A stretch of DNA of 64,000 nucleotides from NCBI RefSeq assembly GCF_001953055.1, contig NZ_CP019044.1, forward strand, positions 2,790,001 through 2,854,000, written 5' to 3'. This document shows, piece after piece, positions 56,840 through 64,000 of the stretch (within the stretch, counting starts at the first letter, position 1; every line of letters starts with the position of its first letter). Source of the stretch: Salaquimonas pukyongi. Its GTDB lineage: Bacteria; Pseudomonadota; Alphaproteobacteria; Rhizobiales; Rhizobiaceae. Made by a program: the position numbers and the translations under genes. The notes below the pieces were generated by a model that saw nothing but the letters and a program-made list of their open reading frames with translations, was not told where the DNA came from and did not search any database.

Positions 56840-58288
56840 CTATTCGGGCAGAACGGTTTTGCCCATCAGGTCGAGATCGATGGCGCGCGCTGCCTGCCGG
56901 CCTTCCCGGATGGCCCAAACAACCAGCGACTGGCCACGCCGGACATCACCAGCTGCGTAAAGGCCAGGCACCGATGTGCGGTAATTCGTTTCATCTGCGT
57001 GAATCGAACGCCCCCCGCGCCAGTCGGTATCCATCTCCGGCTTGAGCTCGGCAACAAAAGTCTCTTCCAGCGGCCCCGCAAAACCGATGGCGATGAAGGC
57101 AAGGTCCGCCTTGATGATGAACTCGGTATTTTCGATCGGTTCGCGCTTTTCGTTGACGCGGGCGCATTTGACACCGGTAAGCTTGCCGTTTTTGCCGACG
57201 AATTCCAGCGTCGCTGCGGCGAATTCGCGGCTTGCTCCTTCAGCCTGTGAAGAGGACGTGCGCATCTTCGTCGCCCAGAAAGGCCAGACAACAAGCTTGT
57301 CCTCCTTTTCAGGCGGTTCGGGGCGAATGTCCAATTGGGTGACTTCCGTCGCCCCCTGGCGAAAAGCGGTTCCAATACAGTCGGAAGCCGTATCCCCGCC
57401 GCCGACAACGACAACCCGTTTCGCACCCGCCCAGATTTCCTCCGACGGCCAGCCCGGATTTTCCAGGGGCTCCTGCCCGCCGCGCCGGTTCTGCTGTACC
57501 AGATAGGGCATTGCAGCATGAACGCCGGCAAGATCGGACCCCGGAATACCGGGGTCACGCGGGTTTTCTGCGCCCGCAGCAATCAGCACGGCATCGAATT
57601 CGTCCATCAGCTCCTTCGCAGGCTTTCCGGCACCGATGTTGACGCCATAATGAAAGGTCACGCCCTCGCCCTGCATTTGCCCAATGCGCCGGTCGATATG
57701 GTGCTTTTCCATTTTGAAATCGGGAATCCCGTAGCGCAGCAAGCCCCCCGCCCGGCTTTCGCGTTCAAAGACATGAACGTCGTGGCCGGCCCGTCCAAGC
57801 TGTTGCGCTGCCGCAAGGCCCGCAGGGCCCGAACCGATAATCGCAATCTGCTTTCCGGTCTTTTCTGCCGCAGGCTGAGGAGCAAGAAAGCCGTTTGCAA
57901 TCGCCTTGTCGGCAACCGCCTGTTCCACCGTCTTGATGGCGACGGGAACGTCTTCGAGGTTGAGCGTACAGGCCTCTTCGCAAGGTGCCGGACAGATGCG
58001 TCCGGTAAACTCCGGAAAGTTGTTGGTCGAATGCAGGTTGCGCGCGGCCTCTTCCCAGTCGCCGGCATAGATCAGGTCGTTCCAGTCGGGAATCTGGTTG
58101 TGCACCGGACAGCCTGTATCCCCGTGACAATAGGGAATGCCGCAATCCATGCAACGCGCGGCCTGTTTGGCCACTTCCTCATCCGACATGGGAATCGAGA
58201 ATTCCCGGTAGTGACGCACCCGGTCGGACGCCGGCTCATATTTCGGCGTCTGGCGGTCGATCTCAAGAAAACCCGTTACCTTGCCCAT
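56840..58288 (-). CDS. gltD: Glutamate synthase small subunit
   Basis: A 482-residue NADPH- and FAD-dependent subunit that feeds electrons to GltB for glutamate formation from glutamine and 2-oxoglutarate. The N-terminal domain carries two iron-sulphur binding sets, [16 protein letters not shown] and the later CPAPCEEAC. The FAD fold is [15 protein letters not shown] and the NADPH fold [13 protein letters not shown]. It is directly downstream of gltB with nine bases between them and convergent with the bufferin operon. Confidence 0.96.
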   Translation of the reverse strand: MGKVTGFLEIDRQTPKYEPASDRVRHYREFSIPMSDEEVAKQAARCMDCGIPYCHGDTGCPVHNQIPDWNDLIYAGDWEEAARNLHSTNNFPEFTGRICPAPCEEACTLNLEDVPVAIKTVEQAVADKAIANGFLAPQPAAEKTGKQIAIIGSGPAGLAAAQQLGRAGHDVHVFERESRAGGLLRYGIPDFKMEKHHIDRRIGQMQGEGVTFHYGVNIGAGKPAKELMDEFDAVLIAAGAENPRDPGIPGSDLAGVHAAMPYLVQQNRRGGQEPLENPGWPSEEIWAGAKRVVVVGGGDTASDCIGTAFRQGATEVTQLDIRPEPPEKEDKLVVWPFWATKMRTSSSQAEGASREFAAATLEFVGKNGKLTGVKCARVNEKREPIENTEFIIKADLAFIAIGFAGPLEETFVAELKPEMDTDWRGGRSIHADETNYRTSVPGLYAAGDVRRGQSLVVWAIREGRQAARAIDLDLMGKTVLPE

Positions 58289-58297
58289 CGAAAACCC

Positions 58298-61200
58298 CTA
58301 CTCCGCCGCCGTGCCGTAGCGCATTTCTTCCATCTCCTTCAGCGCCCGGCGGTATTCGACCGGCATTACCTTGACGAATTTCGGCCGGTAGTCGTCCCAG
58401 TTGTCGAGGATCGCTTTCGCCCGTTCCGAGCCGGTATAGTGCATGTGATTGGAGATGAGCTGATAAAGCCGTTCCTCGTCATGATGGTTCATGTCCGAGG
58501 TAACATCGACCCTGCCCTTGTGGTCGAGATCGCCGCCATGGTGGTGCAGCTTCTCAAGAAGATCGTCTTCCTCGGGCACCGGCTCCAGTTCCACCATTGC
58601 CATGTTGCAGCGTTCGGCAAAATCGCCCGCTTCATCGAGCACATAGGCGATGCCGCCCGACATGCCGGCCGCAAAATTCCGTCCCGTCTGGCCGATGACG
58701 ACCACAATGCCGCCGGTCATGTATTCACAGCCATGATCGCCAACACCCTCGACAACGGCAATGGCGCCGGAATTGCGCACTGCAAAACGTTCACCGGCCA
58801 CACCGCAGAAATAGGCTTCTCCGGTAATCGCACCGTAAAGACAGGTATTGCCGATGATGATGGATTCTTCCGGCACGATCTTCGACTGCTTTGCCGGCCG
58901 CACCACCAGCCGCCCGCCGGAAAGGCCCTTGCCCACATAGTCGTTGGCATCCCCTTCCAGATCGAAGGAAACACCATGCGCCAGAAACGCCGCAAAGCTC
59001 TGCCCGGCTGTGCCGGTCAGGGAAACGGCGATGGTATCTTCCGGCAGGCCTTCATGGCCGTATTTCTCGGCCACCTTGCCCGAAAGCATGGTGCCTGCGG
59101 AGCGGTCCACATTGGTAATCGGCATTTCGATGCGAACAGCCTCTCCCTTTTCAAGCGCCGGTGCGGCCTGCTCGATCAGCCTGCGGTCGAGAATATCGTC
59201 AATGGGATGCTGTTGGCGCTCGGTCCAGTAGATGGCTTTCTTTTCAGCTTCCGGTTTGAAGAAAACCCTGGAAAAATCGAGCCCCTTGGCTTTCCAGTGA
59301 TCGACCATGTCCTGTTTTTCAAGAAGCTGGCTTTCGCCGATCACCTCGTTCAGCGTGCGGTAGCCCATGGCGGCCAGCAGTTCGCGCACTTCCCCGGCCA
59401 CATAGAAGAAGTAGTTGATAACGTGTTCGGGCGTGCCCTTGAAGCGCTTGCGCAACACAGGATCCTGGGTTGCAACGCCAACCGGGCAGGTATTGAGATG
59501 GCATTTGCGCATCATGATACAGCCTGCAGCGATCAGCGGCGCGGTGGAAAAGCCGAACTCATCTGCTCCCAGCAAGGCACCGATGACAACATCGCGCCCT
59601 GTCTTCAGGCCGCCATCGACCTGCAGGCAAACCCGGCTGCGCAACCCGTTGAGCACCAGGGTTTGATGGGTTTCAGCAAGCCCGATTTCCCATGGGCTGC
59701 CGGCATGTTTCAGTGACGTCAGCGGAGAAGCACCGGTACCCCCGTCATAGCCGGAAATGGTGATGTGATCGGCACGGGCTTTTGCAACGCCCGCGGCAAC
59801 CGTGCCCACGCCCACCTCGGAAACGAGCTTTACCGAAATGTCGGCTTTTTCATTCACATTCTTCAGATCGTAGATGAGCTGCGCCAGGTCCTCGATGGAA
59901 TAAATATCATGATGGGGCGGTGGTGAAATCAGCCCAACCCCCGGCGTAGAATGGCGCGTCTTGGCAATCGTGGCATTCACCTTGTGGCCGGGCAACTGGC
60001 CGCCCTCGCCGGGCTTGGCCCCCTGTGCCACCTTGATCTGGATCATGTCGGCATTGACCAGATATTCCGTCGTCACGCCGAAACGGCCGGAAGCAACCTG
60101 CTTGATGGCCGAGCGCTCCGGATTGGGCGCACCGTCGGGCAGCGGGTGGAAACGGTCTGGTTCTTCGCCGCCTTCCCCCGTATTCGACTTGCCGCCAATC
60201 TGGTTCATCGCCCGTGCCAGCGCCGTATGTGCCTCTCGGGAAATCGAGCCGAAGCTCATGGCCCCGGTCGAGAACCGTTTGACGATGTCTTCTGCCGGTT
60301 CCACTTCCTCAATCGGGACCGGCTTGCGGCCATCGGCTTTAGCCAGCTTGACGTTGAACAGGCCGCGGATCGTTGAAAGCTCCCTGGCAGCGTTGTTCAC
60401 GTCATCGGCAAAATCCTTGTATCTGTCCTTGGAATTGCCACGCACGGCATGCTGCAGGGCTGCCACGTTGTCGGGCGTCCAGGCGTGGCGCTCGCCACGT
60501 TTGCGGAACGCATATTCCCCGCCAATTTCGAGCGCATTGGCCAAAACCGGGTCACTGGAAAAGGCTCCCCGGTGACGGCGCACTGTCTCCTCGGCAACCT
60601 CCGGCAGGCCAACTCCTTCGATCATTGAAGCCGTTCCTGTGAAATAGCGGCCGACAAACTCGCTCGACAGGCCGATGGCGTCAAAAATCTGTGCCCCGCA
60701 ATAGGACTGATAGGTGGAGATGCCCATTTTGGACATCACTTTCAAAATGCCCTTGTCGATCGCCTTGATATAGCGCTCGACGACTTCATGGCGGTCGACC
60801 TCCGGCGGAAACAGCCCCTTGGCGTGCATGTCTGCAAGAGTTTCGAAGGCGCAATAGGGGTTGATCGCCTCCGCGCCATATCCGGCAAGACAGCAAAAAT
60901 GATGCACTTCGCGTGGTTCACCTGATTCAACAACCAGCCCGACAGAAGTGCGCAATCCCTTGCGGATGAGGTGGTGATGGACAGCAGCCGTACCCAGCAG
61001 CGCGGGAATGGAAATCCGGTCCGGGCCGATCTGCCTGTCGGAAAGAATGATGATGTTGTAACCGCCGGCGACCGCAGCCTCCGCACGCTCGCAAAGGCGA
61101 AGCAGCGCACCCTCCATGCCGCCGGCGCCTTCGGTGGCCGCATAGGTCATGTCGATTGTCTTGGTATCGAAGCGGTCTTCCGTGTGGCCGATCGAACGGA

Positions 61201-63031
61201 TTTTCTCCAGATCCGCATTCGTCAGAATCGGCTGGCGCACTTCCATGCGTTTGCGGCGTGAGGAACCAACCAGATCGAAGATGTTCGGGCGCGGACCGAT
61301 AAAGGACACCAGGCTCATTACCAGTTCTTCGCGGATCGGGTCGATCGGCGGGTTCGTCACCTGGGCGAAGTTCTGCTTGAAATAGGTGTACAGCATTTTC
61401 GGCTTGTCCGACATTGCCGAGATCGGCGTGTCGGTGCCCATGGAACCGATGGCTTCCTGCCCGGTGGTCGCCATGGGCGCCATCAGCAGCTTCGTGTCTT
61501 CCTGGGTGTATCCAAAGGCCTGCTGGCGGTCGAGCAGGGAGACATCGCCCCGCAGTGCCCGGGGCTCCACCGGATTGAGGTCCTCAAGGATGAGCTGGGT
61601 GTTCTTCAGCCAGTCGCCATAGGGGTGCTTGGCGGAGATGCGGGACTTGATCTCGGCATCGGAGATGATGCGTCCTTCTTCAAGGTCGATCAACAGCATG
61701 CGGCCGGGCTGCAGCCGCCACTTCTTGACAATGTTCTCTTCAGCAACGGGCAGAACGCCGGCTTCCGATGCCATGATGACGCGGTTGTCGTCGGTTACGA
61801 TGTAGCGGGCGGGTCTCAGTCCGTTGCGATCCAGCGTGGCACCGATCTGCCGGCCATCGCTGAAGGCAACCGCTGCCGGGCCGTCCCATGGTTCCATCAA
61901 CGCGGCGTGGTACTCGTAAAATGCCTTGCGGTCATCGCTCATCAGCCGGTTGCCCGCCCAGGCCTCGGGGATGAGCATCATCATCGAGTGAACAAGCGAA
62001 TATCCGCCCTGAAACAGGAATTCGAGCGCGTTGTCGAAACAGGCTGTATCCGACTGGCCCTCATAGGAAATCGGCCACAGCTTGGCGATGTCGTTGCCGA
62101 ACAGTTCGGAATCCACCGATGCCTGCCGCGCCGCCATCCAGTTGTTGTTGCCGCGCAAGGTGTTGATCTCGCCGTTATGGGCGACCATGCGATAGGGATG
62201 GGCCAGCTTCCAGGACGGGAATGTGTTGGTTGAAAAACGCTGGTGAACCAGCGCCATGGCCGATTCAAATGCCTCATCCTGCAGGTCGAGGTAATATTTG
62301 CTGACCTGGTAAGCCAGGAACATGCCCTTGTAGACAATGGTACGGGACGACATGGAAACCGGATAAAAGCCGTTGTCGCGGCCCTGGGTCTCCTTGTGGA
62401 CCCGATTCGAGATCACCTTGCGCAGCAGGAATATCCGGCGCTCGAACACGTTCTGGTCGTCAATGGTGCCCGGACGGGCGATGAACACCTGCAGATGGAC
62501 CGGCTCGCTCGCCATGATTTCAGGCGCTTTGGAGAGCGAAGAATTGTCGACCGGCACATCCCGGGTGCCGATCAGCTCCAGCCCCTCGGCTTGTGCACAC
62601 TCTTCAAGAATCTTGATCGATGCTTCGCGAATGGTCTCATCGCGGGGCAAGAAGAAATGCCCGACTGCGTAATGTCCTGGTTCGGGCAGGGTGATGCCCT
62701 GCTTTTCCATTTCCCGGCAAAAGAACCTGTGCGGGATCTGAACCAGAATTCCCGCGCCATCCCCCATCAGGGGGTCGGCCCCGACTGCCCCGCGGTGGGT
62801 CAGGTTCTCCAGCATGAACAGACCGTCCTTGACGGTCTTGTGGGACGGCTTGTTGGTAAGGTCGGCAACGAAACCGACACCACAGGCATCACGCTCGTTG
62901 GATGGATGATACAGACCCTGCGCCGCGGGAGCCGTGCGACCGGATGCAGGCAGGCAAACGCCTGCAGGGTCTTTTGCATGGACGTTCGTTGAAACGCCCC
63001 GCTGTAAACCCGGTGCAACGTCCTTCAACAT
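58298..63031 (-). CDS. gltB: Glutamate synthase large subunit
   Basis: A 1577-residue enzyme with an N-terminal class II glutaminase domain (nucleophile Cys50 in ERDACGVGF after processing), a central domain, the FMN-binding synthase barrel with a 3Fe-4S set in [15 protein letters not shown], and the C-terminal beta-helix GXGXG domain ([17 protein letters not shown]). Full length. Ribosome binding site GGAAGGAGAC lies just before the ATG at 63031. It is transcribed with gltD. Confidence 0.97.
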   Translation of the reverse strand: MLKDVAPGLQRGVSTNVHAKDPAGVCLPASGRTAPAAQGLYHPSNERDACGVGFVADLTNKPSHKTVKDGLFMLENLTHRGAVGADPLMGDGAGILVQIPHRFFCREMEKQGITLPEPGHYAVGHFFLPRDETIREASIKILEECAQAEGLELIGTRDVPVDNSSLSKAPEIMASEPVHLQVFIARPGTIDDQNVFERRIFLLRKVISNRVHKETQGRDNGFYPVSMSSRTIVYKGMFLAYQVSKYYLDLQDEAFESAMALVHQRFSTNTFPSWKLAHPYRMVAHNGEINTLRGNNNWMAARQASVDSELFGNDIAKLWPISYEGQSDTACFDNALEFLFQGGYSLVHSMMMLIPEAWAGNRLMSDDRKAFYEYHAALMEPWDGPAAVAFSDGRQIGATLDRNGLRPARYIVTDDNRVIMASEAGVLPVAEENIVKKWRLQPGRMLLIDLEEGRIISDAEIKSRISAKHPYGDWLKNTQLILEDLNPVEPRALRGDVSLLDRQQAFGYTQEDTKLLMAPMATTGQEAIGSMGTDTPISAMSDKPKMLYTYFKQNFAQVTNPPIDPIREELVMSLVSFIGPRPNIFDLVGSSRRKRMEVRQPILTNADLEKIRSIGHTEDRFDTKTIDMTYAATEGAGGMEGALLRLCERAEAAVAGGYNIIILSDRQIGPDRISIPALLGTAAVHHHLIRKGLRTSVGLVVESGEPREVHHFCCLAGYGAEAINPYCAFETLADMHAKGLFPPEVDRHEVVERYIKAIDKGILKVMSKMGISTYQSYCGAQIFDAIGLSSEFVGRYFTGTASMIEGVGLPEVAEETVRRHRGAFSSDPVLANALEIGGEYAFRKRGERHAWTPDNVAALQHAVRGNSKDRYKDFADDVNNAARELSTIRGLFNVKLAKADGRKPVPIEEVEPAEDIVKRFSTGAMSFGSISREAHTALARAMNQIGGKSNTGEGGEEPDRFHPLPDGAPNPERSAIKQVASGRFGVTTEYLVNADMIQIKVAQGAKPGEGGQLPGHKVNATIAKTRHSTPGVGLISPPPHHDIYSIEDLAQLIYDLKNVNEKADISVKLVSEVGVGTVAAGVAKARADHITISGYDGGTGASPLTSLKHAGSPWEIGLAETHQTLVLNGLRSRVCLQVDGGLKTGRDVVIGALLGADEFGFSTAPLIAAGCIMMRKCHLNTCPVGVATQDPVLRKRFKGTPEHVINYFFYVAGEVRELLAAMGYRTLNEVIGESQLLEKQDMVDHWKAKGLDFSRVFFKPEAEKKAIYWTERQQHPIDDILDRRLIEQAAPALEKGEAVRIEMPITNVDRSAGTMLSGKVAEKYGHEGLPEDTIAVSLTGTAGQSFAAFLAHGVSFDLEGDANDYVGKGLSGGRLVVRPAKQSKIVPEESIIIGNTCLYGAITGEAYFCGVAGERFAVRNSGAIAVVEGVGDHGCEYMTGGIVVVIGQTGRNFAAGMSGGIAYVLDEAGDFAERCNMAMVELEPVPEEDDLLEKLHHHGGDLDHKGRVDVTSDMNHHDEERLYQLISNHMHYTGSERAKAILDNWDDYRPKFVKVMPVEYRRALKEMEEMRYGTAAE

Positions 63032-63252
63032 GCCTGTCTCCTTCCCGATTTGCCTGCACCCATGGCCATTCCGCCATTTGCCGGAGCGCGCCGTGAGGGC
63101 AACCCCCTGTAACCGTTTGCGGGGTTCCGTTCATACGCTGCCTGTGAGTGCTGTCCGGATTGCCCTGGGCACATCCGTTAGGCCCTGTTTAGCAAACTAT
63201 GCGTCACGTTGAAAACCGCCGCTTCGGGCATCAAGGTTCAACCGCAGGCAAT

Positions 63253-63275
63253 AGGACAGTAATGCTGTCCTTTTT
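63253..63275 (+). terminator. Intrinsic terminator with no plus-strand gene before it
   Basis: Stem AGGACAG / CTGTCCT with a five-base loop, followed by TTTT. Orientation is plus strand. The nearest plus-strand gene upstream is bufD, over 6 kb away, so the terminator may belong to a small RNA in 63032-63275. Confidence 0.6.
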
Positions 63276-63665
63276 GCTGCTCTCACCTGCCAGAATCTGA
63301 GGCAAACCGCAAGGAAAACTTCACATGACACAAACCGTCACAGCGCCCAAACCCCAAGCAATGACCTAAGGTAAACCCCGCTGGAATAAGGGAAATTCTG
63401 TCACCGGAGATCGACCGTCACGCTGAAACCGCTTGCATATCATTTGCCAAGTCAATAGGTTTTCGTTGGGGCATGTAAGAACCCTTACAGACATGAAGGG
63501 AAGTACAAACCTGTAGTTCCGGGAAACGTACATGATCCCTGGCAATAATTGGCTTGTGATTGGAGTCCAGTCTCAAGGTGGTTTTTCTGCACGGCGTCAG
63601 CGCTGTCGCCCCCAGACTGACGAACCGGTTGGCAAACCTTCTTAGAAAGTGATCTGGCTCTGATG

Positions 63666-63691
63666 CCCGGCTCCGCCTTGGCGGAGCCGGG
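63666..63691. repeat. Perfect 12-pair GC hairpin
   Basis: CCCGGCTCCGCC, a TT loop and GGCGGAGCCGGG form a fully paired hairpin in non-coding DNA, 120 bases before the threonine aldolase start. There is no T run on either side. It may be a regulatory or transcript-processing element, or a REP-like repeat. No second copy is seen in the window. Confidence 0.6.
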
Positions 63692-63812
63692 TTCCAATTC
63701 CCGCAATTGTTGCTCTATCCGTTTGCTTTTCTGCGCAAAACCCGGTTCAGCGTGCTGGACAGGCCATTCCCGCCATGTAACCAATTCCCGGTTACAGCAA
63801 GGGGAGAGCGAC

Positions 63813-64000
63813 GTGTTTTTTGCCAGTGACAACTGGGCCGGAGCCGACAGCAGGATCAACCAGGCAATCGCAGACCACGGCAGTGGTTTCAAAAGCGGCT
63901 ACAACAATGGCGAACTCGACCGCCAGGTTGAAGCACAACTGTCACGGATTTTCGAACGCGACGTTACGGTGTTCTTCGTTGCTACCGGCACGGCAGCCAA
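63813..64000 (+). CDS. Threonine aldolase, N-terminal part (cut by window end)
   Basis: The first 62 codons of a PLP-dependent beta-eliminating lyase of the low-specificity L-threonine aldolase family, which splits threonine to glycine and acetaldehyde. VFFASDNWAGADSR, ELDRQVEAQLSRIFERD and VFFVATGTAAN match the family start. The GTG at 63813 has AAGGGGAGAG a few bases upstream. The gene runs off the window. Confidence 0.8.
   Translation, partial: MFFASDNWAGADSRINQAIADHGSGFKSGYNNGELDRQVEAQLSRIFERDVTVFFVATGTAA

Larger units (their letters stand above)
63032..63812. other. Gene-free stretch between gltB and threonine aldolase
   Basis: About 780 bases with no supported protein gene. It must carry the gltB promoter on the left and the threonine aldolase promoter on the right. 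Two strong hairpins are annotated separately. A 14-codon ORF at 63325-63369 (MTQTVTAPKPQAMT) has AAGGAAAA upstream and four threonines, but no sign of attenuation. An antisense frame at 63485-63892 looks spurious. A plus-strand small RNA ending at 63275 is possible. Confidence 0.5.

Noticed and set aside
63325-63369. Threonine-rich 14-codon ORF as an attenuation leader for threonine aldolase
   Set aside because: Four threonines but not consecutive, no alternative hairpins linked to it, and it lies over 400 bases from the gene.
63485-63892. 135-residue minus-strand frame with an apparent signal peptide
   Set aside because: It overlaps the start of threonine aldolase in antisense, has no ribosome binding site that I can see and no family resemblance.

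Overview
The window reads as chromosome of an alphaproteobacterium, most likely a (marine?) member of the Hyphomicrobiales/Rhizobiales. The support is a set of lineage-typical genes: CpdR, GapR/DUF2312, DUF1244, a Brucella Omp10-type lipoprotein, the small aa3 oxidase subunit IV, and a cysteine-free bL36. Coding density is high and GC-rich. I see no prophage, insertion sequence or CRISPR array. Genus-level placement is not possible from the sequence alone.

Region 1 (1-13.4 kb) is a formate dehydrogenase island. It holds an accessory ferredoxin-like gene (frameshifted), DUF3305, DUF3306, a TorD-like chaperone, a 67-residue Tat peptide, and the FDH alpha, beta and gamma subunits. These are followed by a WD40/cytochrome c protein, an unannotated 42-residue membrane peptide and a Tat-exported multicopper oxidase. 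To the left lies an unusual secreted protein in which a shortened TupA-like (tungstate-binding) fold appears joined to a cytochrome c motif.

Region 2 (13.6-20.1 kb) is a Dpp-type peptide ABC transporter operon ending in a CoA-ester-lyase gene. Region 3 (20.2-30.8 kb) is a histidine-utilisation locus. hutI-hutH-hutG-hutU and a TakP-type TRAP transporter run leftward, hutF-hutC run rightward, and a palindromic GntR-type operator sits between them. Together the genes take histidine to glutamate by the formimidoylglutamate deiminase / N-formylglutamate route.

Region 4 (30.8-42.5 kb) is core-genome material: oxidase subunit IV, Omp10, PepF, a sigma-54 response regulator, a DUF882 murein-peptidase-like protein, GapR, DUF1244, an N-formylglutamate amidohydrolase homologue, a DMT exporter, hydrolases and rpmJ. 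Region 5 (42.9-48.0 kb) is the heterotetrameric sarcosine oxidase operon soxBDAG. Region 6 (48.1-54.0 kb) has membrane and lipoprotein hydrolases, an ICMT-like methyltransferase, tRNA-Val(GAC), cpdR, another amidohydrolase homologue and hisN.

Region 7 (54.1-56.8 kb) is a compact bufferin-type RiPP operon: a four-cysteine DUF2282 precursor with a signal peptide, a DUF692/MNIO enzyme, a DUF2063 partner (frameshifted) and a DoxX membrane protein. It is the strongest candidate for the window's interesting system, although the family has recently been described in relatives such as Caulobacter. Region 8 (56.8-64 kb) holds gltD and gltB, a 780-base gene-free stretch with two strong hairpins, and the first 62 codons of a threonine aldolase.

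Four genes (ferredoxin-like, hutI, DUF882, DUF2063) are each broken by one missing base in a C or G homopolymer. Restoring one base gives an exact full-length frame in every case. This points to sequencing or assembly error rather than gene decay.
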